From an uncultured bacterium (GTDB taxonomy: Bacteria; Actinomycetota; Coriobacteriia; Coriobacteriales; Coriobacteriaceae), in NCBI GenBank assembly GCA_905215445.1, contig CAJMPZ010000048.1:1-16615 (forward strand): a stretch of 16,615 bases of DNA, read 5' to 3'. Positions 1 to 7,717 of this stretch are shown here, in pieces. The notes below the pieces were generated by a model. That model was not told where the DNA came from and ran no database searches. It worked only from the letters and a program-made list of their open reading frames with translations. Position 1 is the stretch's first letter; every line of letters begins with the position of its first letter. Made by a program: the position numbers and the translations under genes.

Positions 1-2940
1 ACCACCCTTAAGGTGTATCAGGCCGACCGCGACTGGCACAAGCGCATCAACGCCGAGTCCGAGCGTTTCCGCACAGCGACCATGCGCCTGCTGGTGATAC
101 AGCTGCGCTCCATTTGCGTTATGGACCTGGTCGTCTATATGGGCGCCGCGCTCGGCATTATCGTAGCCACGCTGCAGCTCGCCACGGGCAAAATTGGCTT
201 TGAGGCGGCCTTCCTCATCGTCTTTCTGTCGCAGGAGTTCTTTTTGCCCATGCGCCGCCTGGGATCGCTGTTCCACACGGCCATGAACGGCATGGCCGCC
301 TCGCGCCGCATGTTTGGCATTTTGGATACGCCCGAGCCCGAGCGCGGCGATGTTGAGCTTGACGGTCGCGGCGATATCGAGCTCGCGGGCGTGAGCTATG
401 CATACGGCGACCGCACGGTGCTGGACAGCGCCAGCGCGACCATTGCGCACGGCTCGCTCGTGGCACTCGTGGGCGAAAGCGGCGGCGGCAAGTCCACGCT
501 CGCGGGGATTATCGCGGGCCGCAAGGGTGCCTACCGTGGCAGCGTTCGCATTGGCGGCGTCGAGCTGCGCGATGCCACGGCCGCCTCACTCATGCGCGCC
601 GTCACGCTGGTGCCCACCAACGGCTACCTGTTTGCCGGCACCCTGCGCGACAACCTGCTGCTCGCCCAGCCCAACGCCACCGACGCCGAGCTTTTGCGCG
701 CGCTCGGCCGCACGCGCGTGGCGGCCTTTGTGCAGGCCAACGGCGGGCTCGACATGGTGATTAACGAGGGCGGCACCAACCTTTCGGGTGGCCAGCGCCA
801 GCGCGTGTGCATGGCACGCGCCCTGCTGCACGACTCGCCGATCTATGTGTTTGACGAGGCTACGAGCAATGTGGACGCTGCGAGCGAAGCCGCGATCGGC
901 GAGGTCATCGCATCGCTCGCCGGCGAGCACACTGTAATCGTGGTGGCGCATCGCCTGTCGACAATCGTGGACGCCGATCAGATTCTGGTGCTGGAGCGCG
1001 GTCGCATTGCCGAGCGCGGGACTCACGGCGAGCTCTTGGCAACCGCGGGCGCCTATGCGCGCATGTGGAACAGCCAGGAGCAGCTCTCGGCATATGCGTA
1101 TGCGGAGGGTGATGCCGAGGATGCCGGCGCGGTTGAGGCTGTTGACGGCAGCACCGCCCGTACCGATGGCCTCAACGGTGCCGGCTCGTCTTCCGCTGCC
1201 GCGGTGCCTGACTCCGGCCGCGCCCGTCGCTCGGCGCCGTCCATCATGTGGCGCATGATGGGGCTCGTCCGACCGCTTGCCGGCTGGCTTGTGCTAGCCG
1301 TCGCGCTGGGCAGCATTGGCATGCTCACCGCCGCGTTCGTGCCGGCCTTTGGCGCCCTTGGCCTTATGGCCGCGCTGGGCCGCAACGCCTTGGGGCTTGG
1401 TCTTATCGTCACATGCGCGGCCTGTGCCGCCTGCGGCATCGCGCGCGGGCCGCTCCACTACGGCGAGCAGCTCTGCAACCATTACATCGCATTCCGTCTG
1501 CTCGCACACATTCGCGACCTGGTGTTTGGCGCCCTGCGCCAGCTCGCCCCCGCCAAGCTCGAGGGCCGCGGCAAGGGCGAGCTCGTGAGCCTGGTCACCT
1601 CGGATATCGAGCTGCTCGAGGTCTTCTACGCGCACACCATCTCGCCCATTGCCATAGCTCTGGTCTGCACCGTTGTGTTTGAGGGCTTTTTGCTGGCTGT
1701 GAGCCCCGAGCTCGCGGGCATCGCGCTCGTGGCCTACGCGGTCCTGGGCGTGCTGCTGCCCCTGACCTCGGCCAAGGCATGCGGCACCACCGGCCGCCAG
1801 AGCCGCGAGGGCGCCGGTAAGCTGGGCGCCTTTGTACTCGACAGTCTGCGCGGCGCGGGCGAGACCATCCAGTTTGCCGGTGGCACCGATCGCAGCCGTG
1901 CCCTGGGCAAGCTGACCGAGCAAGTCGGCGCCGTGGACGCGCGCCTCAAGCGCCGCCAGGCGGTCAGCGAGGCCGTAGCCGATGCGCTTATTCTTGTGGC
2001 TAATCTGGTGATGCTCGGGCGTGCGCTGCAGCTGGTGGCTGCGGGAACGATTGACTTTGCCGCAGCGTTTGTCGCCGTCTTTACCTTTGTGTCGTCGTTT
2101 GGCTCGGTGATGGCCGTGAGCCGCCTGGGCGCCTCACTGCAGGAGACGCTCGCCTCGGGCGCACGCGTGCTCGATTTGCTCGACGAGCAGCCCCAGTGCG
2201 CCGAGGTCGCCGATGGACAGAACGTTGAGTTTGCCGGCGCCGCAGCCGAGCATGTGAGCTTTAGCTATGTGGGCGGCGTGGACGCGGGCGGTGCGGGCGC
2301 CACAGAGCAGGTCGCGAACGACACCGCTGCGAGTCTCATCCTCGACGACGTGACCTGCACCTTTGCGCCCGGTACCATGACCTGCATCATGGGGCGCTCG
2401 GGTTCGGGCAAGTCGACGCTGCTTAAGCTGCTCATGCGCTTTTGGGACCCCGCAGCCGGCACCATCACGGTGAGCGGCGTCGATGCCCGCCACATCAACA
2501 CGGCGAGCCTGCGCAGCCACGAGGCCTATATGACCCAGGACACGCATCTGTTCTGCGGCACCGTACGCGAGAACCTGCTGGTCGCGCACGCCAACGCCAC
2601 CGATGCCGAGCTGCTCGACGCTTGCCGCTCCGCTTCGCTTACCGCCCTCATCGACCGCCTGCCGCAGGGTCTCGACACGCCCGTTGCCGAGCTGGGCGAC
2701 TCGCTTTCGGGCGGCGAGCGCCAGCGCATCGGCCTTGCGCGCATCTTCCTCAACGACGCGCCTTTCATCTTGCTCGACGAGCCCACCAGCGCGCTCGACG
2801 CCCTCAACGAGGCGTCCGTGATGCAGGCAATCGACGAGCTCAAGCGCCGCGGCAAGACCATTGTACTCGTGAGCCACCGTGCCAGCACCTGCGCGTTTGC
2901 CGATTTCTCGCTTTCGGTCGAGCACGGGAGGCTGAGCTAA
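1..2940 (+). CDS. Fused CydDC-type ABC transporter (TMD-NBD-TMD-NBD), 5' end outside window
   Basis: The reading frame is open to base 1, so the start lies outside the window; the GTG at 13 is an internal codon. Visible in order: the end of a first membrane domain, NBD1, an Ala-rich linker (about 1090-1240), a second membrane domain with about six hydrophobic segments (1255-2130), and NBD2. NBD1 has Walker A GESGGGKST (472-498), signature LSGGQ (781-795), Walker B IYVFDE (841-858) and the H-loop His at 949. NBD2 has Walker A GRSGSGKST (2392-2418), LSGGE (2704-2718) and Walker B FILLDE (2764-2781). Both ATP sites therefore look intact. The first half begins with a TTLK motif and carries the QEFFLPMRRLG stretch typical of CydD; the second half resembles CydC. 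CydDC exports thiols and supports cytochrome bd assembly in E. coli, but the substrate here is unknown. Most bacteria encode the two halves as separate genes. Confidence 0.88.
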   Translation, partial: TTLKVYQADRDWHKRINAESERFRTATMRLLVIQLRSICVMDLVVYMGAALGIIVATLQLATGKIGFEAAFLIVFLSQEFFLPMRRLGSLFHTAMNGMAASRRMFGILDTPEPERGDVELDGRGDIELAGVSYAYGDRTVLDSASATIAHGSLVALVGESGGGKSTLAGIIAGRKGAYRGSVRIGGVELRDATAASLMRAVTLVPTNGYLFAGTLRDNLLLAQPNATDAELLRALGRTRVAAFVQANGGLDMVINEGGTNLSGGQRQRVCMARALLHDSPIYVFDEATSNVDAASEAAIGEVIASLAGEHTVIVVAHRLSTIVDADQILVLERGRIAERGTHGELLATAGAYARMWNSQEQLSAYAYAEGDAEDAGAVEAVDGSTARTDGLNGAGSSSAAAVPDSGRARRSAPSIMWRMMGLVRPLAGWLVLAVALGSIGMLTAAFVPAFGALGLMAALGRNALGLGLIVTCAACAACGIARGPLHYGEQLCNHYIAFRLLAHIRDLVFGALRQLAPAKLEGRGKGELVSLVTSDIELLEVFYAHTISPIAIALVCTVVFEGFLLAVSPELAGIALVAYAVLGVLLPLTSAKACGTTGRQSREGAGKLGAFVLDSLRGAGETIQFAGGTDRSRALGKLTEQVGAVDARLKRRQAVSEAVADALILVANLVMLGRALQLVAAGTIDFAAAFVAVFTFVSSFGSVMAVSRLGASLQETLASGARVLDLLDEQPQCAEVADGQNVEFAGAAAEHVSFSYVGGVDAGGAGATEQVANDTAASLILDDVTCTFAPGTMTCIMGRSGSGKSTLLKLLMRFWDPAAGTITVSGVDARHINTASLRSHEAYMTQDTHLFCGTVRENLLVAHANATDAELLDACRSASLTALIDRLPQGLDTPVAELGDSLSGGERQRIGLARIFLNDAPFILLDEPTSALDALNEASVMQAIDELKRRGKTIVLVSHRASTCAFADFSLSVEHGRLS

Positions 2941-3359
2941 TGGCGCGCCCAGTCGACACACCGGAGCTAGCACGCAAACGTGAGCGTGAGGCCCAAATGG
3001 TGTCGCAGATGATTGCGCTGTGGTGTCGTGGGCATCATGGCGGCGGGCATGTGGTCGAACAGGCTGGCGGCGATGAGTCCGTGCGCGTGAAACTCGGCCT
3101 TCGAACCATTACGCTCTGCCCCGAATGCGCCGAGCTGCAGAAATACGCCATCGCGCGCATTGAGCACTGCCCGCACATGGGCACCAAGACATTTTGCTCG
3201 GCATGTCCTTCGCATTGTTACCGGCCTGCCATGCGCGAGAAGATCCGCGAGGTTATGCGTTGGTCGGGACCGCGTATGATCCGCTATCGCCCCATCACCG
3301 CCGTGAGACACGCGATGGTAACAGTGCAGGCCAAACGCGCGGCGGCACGAAGCAAGTAG
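2940..3359 (+). CDS. YgbA-like protein (nitrous oxide-stimulated promoter family)
   Basis: This is a 139-residue soluble protein. The ATG at 2940 overlaps the TAA of the ABC gene as TAATG and has GGGAGG eight bases upstream, so translation is probably coupled; the open frame further upstream is only a shadow of the ABC gene. It is rich in possible metal ligands: C29, H32, H33, CPEC (C60, C63), C77, and C86, C89, C93 in a CxxCPxxC-like block. The Cys block followed by a YRPAMREKIREVMRWSGPRM stretch is what I recognise from the YgbA/PF11756 family. E. coli ygbA is under NsrR control and linked to nitrosative stress, but its biochemistry is poorly known. Coupling to a CydDC-like exporter would fit a redox or NO-related role; that is inference. 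Confidence 0.75.
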   Translation: MARPVDTPELARKREREAQMVSQMIALWCRGHHGGGHVVEQAGGDESVRVKLGLRTITLCPECAELQKYAIARIEHCPHMGTKTFCSACPSHCYRPAMREKIREVMRWSGPRMIRYRPITAVRHAMVTVQAKRAAARSK

Positions 3360-3425
3360 TCGCCGGCGCCGGCACGCGCCGCCCCGCCTTTCCACTCGAT
3401 TTCGGCACCCGGCGTGCGCGGCGTG

Positions 3426-3449
3426 TTGAGAGCTGCACCATTACAATGG
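3426..3449 (+). promoter_or_regulatory. Possible promoter and small palindrome before the PHP phosphatase
   Basis: The 120-bp gap between the YgbA-like gene and the PHP gene contains TACAAT at 3442-3447, a fair -10 hexamer, inside the palindrome CCATT-AC-AATGG (3438-3449). No good -35 lies at the usual spacing, so this is a weak call. A perfect 12-bp GC palindrome, GCCGGCGCCGGC, sits at 3362-3373 just after the upstream stop codon; it has no T-run behind it. Confidence 0.25.
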
Positions 3450-3479
3450 AGCGGATTCACCAAATGCAAAGGAGTCGCC

Positions 3480-4391
3480 ATGCCCGCCTGCCCGCTGGTC
3501 GATTGCCATACTCATACCTCGTTCTCGGACGGGCACGCCTCGTTCGAGGACAACGTCCGTGCCGCTGCTGCCGCCGGCTGCCGCGTCATGGTCTCGACCG
3601 ACCACCTTACCCTGCCCGCCAGTATGGATGCTAACTGCGAGGTGCAGGTCGTCGAGGGCGACTTGCCGGCACATCGTTTGGCCTTTGAGGACGCCCGCAA
3701 ACTCGCCGCGCAGATTGCGCCGGAGCTCACCTTTATCTACGGTTTTGAATGCGATTGGTACGAGGGCTGCGAGCCCTTGGTAGAGCACTGGTCCCAGGGC
3801 GCCGTCGTACGTCTGGGCAGCGTGCACTGGATTGGCAACCCGGGCGATATTGCGGCAGGCGCCGCGGGCACGGCAGGGACAGAGGACGTCGCGCGCCCCG
3901 ATACACCCGATTCCCTTTGCGGTTGGATCGACGACGATACCAACTTGCATGTTTGGGAAAACTTAGGCGTGCGCGGCGTGTGGGAGTGCTACGTCGACGA
4001 CTGGTGCCGTGCTTGCGAAAGCTCACTCAACTTTGACGCGATGGCCCATCCCGACCTGGTCATGCGCTTTTCGAAGGACGGCTTTGCACCCGACTTTGAC
4101 CCCGCGCCGTTTTGGGAGCAGATGGCCGAATGCGCCCACGATACGGGTCGCCGCGTTGAGGTCTCGACCGCCGCACCGCGCAAGGGGCTCGACGATTACT
4201 ACCCCGCGACCGGGCTGTTGCGCCGCTTCGCCCATGCCGAGGTGCCCATCACCTTTGGCTCGGACGCGCACCGCGCCTGCGACATCTGCTGGAACATCCG
4301 CGAGGCCCAGGCCCACGCCTACGACTGCGGCTACCGGGCCTTCGATATCCCCCACCCCACCGGCGAATGGGAATCCACGCCCCTCGCCTAA
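3480..4391 (+). CDS. PHP-domain phosphatase, probable histidinol-phosphatase
   Basis: This is a 303-residue PHP-family metal-dependent phosphoesterase. Start chosen at the ATG at 3480, preceded by AAAGGAG at 3468-3474; the longer open frame to 3414 has no comparable site. Metal-binding PHP motifs are in order: HTH (H10, H12), STDH (39-42), an ECD near residue 84, GSVHW (H116), a MAHPD motif, and SDAH (261-264). HisJ/HisK-type PHP enzymes hydrolyse L-histidinol phosphate to histidinol. The adjacent his operon contains all other steps but no HisN or bifunctional HisB, so this gene plausibly fills the gap. It is transcribed towards the operon and ends at a hairpin shared with hisE. Another PHP phosphoesterase activity cannot be excluded from sequence alone. 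Confidence 0.8.
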   Translation: MPACPLVDCHTHTSFSDGHASFEDNVRAAAAAGCRVMVSTDHLTLPASMDANCEVQVVEGDLPAHRLAFEDARKLAAQIAPELTFIYGFECDWYEGCEPLVEHWSQGAVVRLGSVHWIGNPGDIAAGAAGTAGTEDVARPDTPDSLCGWIDDDTNLHVWENLGVRGVWECYVDDWCRACESSLNFDAMAHPDLVMRFSKDGFAPDFDPAPFWEQMAECAHDTGRRVEVSTAAPRKGLDDYYPATGLLRRFAHAEVPITFGSDAHRACDICWNIREAQAHAYDCGYRAFDIPHPTGEWESTPLA

Positions 4392-4423
4392 CTAGTCGTT
4401 TAAGAACGTCCCCAATGACTAGT
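4391..4423. terminator. Bidirectional hairpin between converging PHP gene and hisE
   Basis: Arms ACTAGTCGTT (4391-4400) and AATGACTAGT (4414-4423) pair over ten positions, with one G-U wobble in one RNA direction and an A-C mismatch in the other, around a 13-nt loop. The structure touches the stop codons of both genes: TAA ends at 4391 and the hisE TAG occupies 4419-4421. There is no clear T-run, so it is a weak or non-canonical terminator. Confidence 0.45.
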
Positions 4424-4736
4424 GGCGGCGGGCGTTGAGTTCGCCGGCCAGTTCGTCGAGGGTGATGCCGTAGCGCTCGAGCGTCACGAGCAGGTGGTAG
4501 ATCAGGTCGCCGGCCTCGTAGCGGATGTGATCGTGGTCGTTATCCTTGCAGGCCATGATCACCTCGCTCGCCTCCTCGGCAAGCTTCTTGAGAAGCTCGT
4601 CCTCGACGTCGGTCAGCAGACGCGCGGTATAGCTCTCCTGCGGCGATGCGTCGCGACGACTGTGAATCACCTCGGCCAGTCCCGTCAGCGTCTCACCGAT
4701 GTTTCCCGGCTGCACGTTAGCTGTTCTGACTCCCAT
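4419..4736 (-). CDS. hisE: Phosphoribosyl-ATP pyrophosphatase
   Basis: The 105-residue protein is the second step of histidine synthesis, removing pyrophosphate from PR-ATP. The family's acidic Mg-binding helices are clear: the KKLAEEASEVIMA segment and the YEAGDLIYHLLV segment, in the all-alpha MazG-like fold. It is a stand-alone HisE rather than a HisIE fusion. The ATG at 4736 has AGAGGAAA upstream. It is the last gene of the minus-strand his operon, 15 bp after the small gene. Confidence 0.95.
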   Translation of the reverse strand: MGVRTANVQPGNIGETLTGLAEVIHSRRDASPQESYTARLLTDVEDELLKKLAEEASEVIMACKDNDHDHIRYEAGDLIYHLLVTLERYGITLDELAGELNARRH

Positions 4737-4751
4737 GGTTATTTCCTCTCG

Positions 4752-4979
4752 TTACTGCAGCGTAAAGTAGGTACCGGCCTCATCGAACCGAGGCTTTGCG
4801 CCCTTTTTCTCAAAGAACTCGACGATGACGGCATGGGCCTCATCGAGCCTTTCCTTCTCGGCCTCGAGCCAAAGCGACTGCGCCCCGCAGGCATCAGTCA
4901 GGTGCACGCGGCATGGTACGCCCGCGCGGAGGAGCTCGGTGTTGCATTCGGCGACCTCGAACGGCGTCACGACTTTCAT
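4752..4979 (-). CDS. Small protein of unknown function between hisI and hisE
   Basis: A 75-residue gene whose ATG overlaps the hisI TGA in an ATGA junction (4976-4979), 15 bp before hisE, so it is almost certainly expressed with the pathway. The protein begins MKVVTPFEVAECNTELLRAG and has a central HLTDACG motif followed by a charged helix (about residues 38-60) and an aromatic tail ending YFTLQ. There is no signal peptide or membrane segment; Cys residues are at 12, 23 and 31. I do not recognise a function. I loosely recall a small actinobacterial family named after an RDAC motif, and the TDAC here may belong to it; this was not checked. A role with HisI or HisE is suggested only by position. 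Confidence 0.8.
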   Translation of the reverse strand: MKVVTPFEVAECNTELLRAGVPCRVHLTDACGAQSLWLEAEKERLDEAHAVIVEFFEKKGAKPRFDEAGTYFTLQ

Positions 4980-5317
4980 CGCACTCCCCCTTCCACGCGC
5001 TTAAAGAAGCAGGTACGGTTGCCGGTATGGCAGGCCGGGCCCGGTGAGTCCACCTTGACCAGCAGCGTATCGCTATCGCAGTCGGCCCAGAGCTCCTTGA
5101 CCTCCTGCATGTTGCCACTCGTCGCGCCCTTGTTCCAGAGCTCCTGACGGCTGCGACTCCAAAACCACGTGGTCCCGGTCTTGAGCGTCAGCCCCACCGA
5201 TTCCTCGTTCATCCAAGCAACCATAAGCACCTCACCGGTGTCATGCTGCTGAACCACGCAAGGAATCAGCCCGCGGGCGTCGTATTTAAGCTCGGTAGCA
5301 TTTATTACCTCAGTCAT
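4976..5317 (-). CDS. hisI: Phosphoribosyl-AMP cyclohydrolase
   Basis: The 113-residue enzyme opens the purine ring of PR-AMP (third step). Typical motifs are present: VAWMNEES (33-40), FWSRSR (52-57), a Mg site at D79, D81 and D83 around C80, and the Zn ligands C80, C96 and C103 in the SPGPACHTGNRTCF segment. Two ATGs are adjacent (5320 and 5317); the second is taken because the GGGAG site is only two bases from the first and five from the second. The frame stays open upstream to 5455, but that stretch is the intergenic palindrome. It overlaps the next gene by four bases. Confidence 0.95.
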   Translation of the reverse strand: MTEVINATELKYDARGLIPCVVQQHDTGEVLMVAWMNEESVGLTLKTGTTWFWSRSRQELWNKGATSGNMQEVKELWADCDSDTLLVKVDSPGPACHTGNRTCFFKRVEGGVR

Positions 5318-5365
5318 CATTTCTCCCAAGTAACAAACGAAATCCCACAGGTCGGCGAGGGTTGT

Positions 5366-5451
5366 CCAGGTGCCGCAGGTTGCCGCGAAAGAGGAGCGAC
5401 GCGTACTTTGGTACGCGAGCGACGGTTTGAGCGGCAAGATGCGGTGCCTGG
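5366..5451. repeat. Long imperfect palindrome between hisF and hisI
   Basis: Two 41-base arms (5366-5406 and 5411-5451) surround a four-base loop TTTG. By hand alignment 27 of 41 positions pair, with further wobble pairs. The conserved blocks are a perfect outer CCAGG, CCGCA, TTGCCGC, and a perfect inner ACGCGTAC-type stem (GCGTAC/GTACGC). Weaker pairing continues outward by several bases. It lies wholly inside the 147-bp gap between the hisF stop and hisI start and would be transcribed as a strong hairpin. There is no T-run on the hisI side. It looks like a dispersed intergenic palindromic element, but only one copy is in this window. Confidence 0.65.
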
Positions 5452-5464
5452 GCAAGCCGCAGCA

Positions 5465-6247
5465 CTAGAAGTCCAGCCTCACAGGGATGCCTTGGCTGGC
5501 CATATACTCCTTCACCTGGCGAATGCTGAAAGTTCCAAAGTGAAAGACGCTGGCCGCCAGCACGGCATCGGCCTCGCCCTCGATCACGCCCTCGGCGAAA
5601 TGCTCGAGCGTGCCCACGCCGCCGCTCGCGATGACGGGGATTGGCACCGCGCGCGCCACGGCGCGGGTGAGTGCCAGGTCAAAACCAGCCTTGGTGCCGT
5701 CGCGATCCATGCTGGTGAGCAAGATCTCACCGGCGCCGCGACGAGCCGCTTCCTCGGCCCACGCCACCGCATCGATACCCGTGGCGTTGCGACCGCCCGC
5801 CGTGAAGACCTCCCACTTGTCGGCATCCGGCTGACCGGGCAGGCCCACGCGCTTGGCATCAATCGCCACGACCACGGCCTGGCTGCCAAACGCCGCGGCG
5901 GCCTGGCTGATCAACGACGGATCGCGCACGGCGGCAGAGTTAAGCGACACCTTGTCGGCACCGGCGGCAACCATGGTTCGCATGCCCGCCAAGTCGCGGA
6001 AACCGCCGCCCACGGTATAGGGAATAGCGAGCTCCTCGGCCGCGTGCGCCGCCATCTCGATGGTCGTCGCGCGATTGTCGCTTGTGGCGGTAATGTCTAA
6101 AAACACGACCTCGTCCGCGCCCTTGCGGTCGTAGGCGCGGGCCAGCTCCACCGGGTCGCCCGCATCGCGCAGGCTCACAAAGTTGACGCCCTTGACCACG
6201 CGGCCGTCCTTAACATCCAGACAGGGAATTACGCGTTTGGCAAGCAT
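5465..6247 (-). CDS. hisF: Imidazole glycerol phosphate synthase, cyclase subunit
   Basis: The 260-residue (beta/alpha)8 barrel joins ammonia from HisH to PRFAR, giving IGP and AICAR. Catalytic aspartates D11 (in IPCLDVKDGRVVKG) and D130 (VVVAIDAK) are present, as are the phosphate-binding VGGGFR and ASGGVG loops and the LLTSMDRDGTKAG segment. Length is normal. The ATG at 6247 follows AAGGAG by six bases and starts three bases after the hisA stop. After it the operon is interrupted by the long palindrome. Confidence 0.97.
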   Translation of the reverse strand: MLAKRVIPCLDVKDGRVVKGVNFVSLRDAGDPVELARAYDRKGADEVVFLDITATSDNRATTIEMAAHAAEELAIPYTVGGGFRDLAGMRTMVAAGADKVSLNSAAVRDPSLISQAAAAFGSQAVVVAIDAKRVGLPGQPDADKWEVFTAGGRNATGIDAVAWAEEAARRGAGEILLTSMDRDGTKAGFDLALTRAVARAVPIPVIASGGVGTLEHFAEGVIEGEADAVLAASVFHFGTFSIRQVKEYMASQGIPVRLDF

Positions 6248-6250
6248 GGG

Positions 6251-6994
6251 CTACTCCTTCCCTCGGGCGGCGGCCAACGCCTGGGCCAGCGTAAAGTTGC
6301 CCTCGTAGAGCGCACGACCGGTAATGGCACCCTCGATGGCATCCTCGCCCACCGCGGCCAGTGCGCGGATATCGTCGAGCGTCGAGATGCCGCCCGAAGC
6401 CACGACGGGAAAGCCCGCGACCTCGGCCACATGGCGATACGCCGCCACGTCGATGCCCGTCTGCATGCCATCGCGCGCGATGTCGGTATACACCAGATGC
6501 TTAAAGCCCAGCTCGGTGAGCTGCGCCACGGCGTCGTCGAGCGCCACACCCGCGCCGTCGCGCCAACCATTCACCTTGACCTGGCCGTCACGGGCGGCAA
6601 TGTCTGCCACCAGTAACTCGCCAAAGCCTTGCGCCGCCACCTCGGCAAATCCCGGCTCGGTCACGAGCACCGTGCCTAGCGCGATGCGACGCGCGCCGTA
6701 GCCGGCCAGCTCGTCGATGCGCGCGAGCGAACGTACGCCGCCGCCCACGTCCGCGGACAGACCGTCGACGCCGCAGATGGCCTTAACCGCTGCCGAGTTG
6801 GCAGCGCACGCGTCCTCGTCCTCGCCAAAGGCAGCGGACAGGTCGACGACGTGCACCCAGCTCGCGCCCTGCTCGGCAAAGGAGCGGGCAACGGCCACGG
6901 GGTCGTCAGAATACACCTTACAGCGGCTCCGGTCGCCGCGCTCCAGGCGCACGACCTTGCCGCCGATCAAATCGATTGCGGGAAACAGAATCAT
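6251..6994 (-). CDS. hisA: ProFAR isomerase (HisA)
   Basis: The 247-residue (beta/alpha)8 barrel performs the Amadori rearrangement of ProFAR to PRFAR. It shows D8 in FPAIDLIGG, R19, the DVGGGVRS phosphate loop, D131, the VNGW segment, D171 in VYTDIARDG and the ASGGIST loop. Some actinobacteria use a dual HisA/TrpF enzyme (PriA); the residues visible here do not separate the two. The ATG at 6994 overlaps the hisH TGA by four bases (ATGA). Confidence 0.96.
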   Translation of the reverse strand: MILFPAIDLIGGKVVRLERGDRSRCKVYSDDPVAVARSFAEQGASWVHVVDLSAAFGEDEDACAANSAAVKAICGVDGLSADVGGGVRSLARIDELAGYGARRIALGTVLVTEPGFAEVAAQGFGELLVADIAARDGQVKVNGWRDGAGVALDDAVAQLTELGFKHLVYTDIARDGMQTGIDVAAYRHVAEVAGFPVVASGGISTLDDIRALAAVGEDAIEGAITGRALYEGNFTLAQALAAARGKE

Positions 6995-7692
6995 CGGCCG
7001 GCCCCCTCGACGATGCTCACGAAGTTCTTAAGGATGCGCTGACCCAGCGCAGAGGATTTCTCGGGATGGAACTGGCAGCCCCACACGTTGCCATGGCGCA
7101 CGATGCACGGGAAGCTCCGTGTATAGTGCGTGCGCGCCAACACATCGGCGGCATCGACGTCGTCGGCCACCGCGTAGCTGTGAGTGAAATACATGTTGGC
7201 GCCCTCGGCAAAACCGGCAAGCAACGGATCGGCCGCACCGGCGGGCGTCATGCGCACCTGGTCCCAGCCCACGTGCGGGACCTTCAGACGGCTCGACTCC
7301 AGGTGCGTGCACGAGCCACGCATGATGCCCAGGCCATCGACCCAGGGACCACCGGCCTGCTCGGAGGCATCGTCGTCCGCGTCCGCGTCCTCGTTCGCAG
7401 GCACGCCCTCGTTGCCGCGCTCAAAAAACAGCTGAAGGCCCAGGCAGATGCCGAGCAGCGGAGTTCCGGCGGCAACGGCATCGAGCACGGCCACCTCCTC
7501 GCCGCTCTGACGCATAAAGGCGATCGCGTCATAGAACGCACCCACGCCCGGGATGACCAGGCCGTCGGCGTTGCGGATCTGCTCCGGATCGTCCGACGTG
7601 CAGGCGGCGGCACCGGCGCGCGCAAGCCCGCGCACGACGCTCGACAAGTTGCCCTTGTGGTAGTCGACCACCACGATCTTCGGTTCGCCCAC
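6991..7692 (-). CDS. hisH: Imidazole glycerol phosphate synthase, glutaminase subunit
   Basis: The 233-residue class I glutamine amidotransferase supplies ammonia to HisF. The triad is C83 (GICLGLQ), H209 and E211 (QFHPEKS). I chose the GTG at 7692 because GGAGG lies six bases upstream and the product then starts just before IVVVDYHKGNL, as usual. The in-frame ATG at 7743 would place the protein start inside the hairpin at 7718-7758. An acidic Asp/Ala/Glu-rich insertion (about residues 97-114) separates the C83 helix from the GLGI motif and is not usual for the family. Confidence 0.95.
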   Translation of the reverse strand: MGEPKIVVVDYHKGNLSSVVRGLARAGAAACTSDDPEQIRNADGLVIPGVGAFYDAIAFMRQSGEEVAVLDAVAAGTPLLGICLGLQLFFERGNEGVPANEDADADDDASEQAGGPWVDGLGIMRGSCTHLESSRLKVPHVGWDQVRMTPAGAADPLLAGFAEGANMYFTHSYAVADDVDAADVLARTHYTRSFPCIVRHGNVWGCQFHPEKSSALGQRILKNFVSIVEGAGR

Positions 7693-7717
7693 GCGACCCC
7701 TCCACTTCTCATCATCC

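Noticed and set aside
3362..3373. Perfect palindrome GCCGGCGCCGGC after the YgbA-like gene as a terminator
   Set aside because: There is no loop-and-T-run arrangement; short perfect GC palindromes arise easily in this base composition.
5318..5455. N-terminal extension of hisI through the upstream open frame
   Set aside because: The extra residues are encoded by the palindromic element, HisI enzymes do not carry such a domain, and a good ribosome site precedes 5317.
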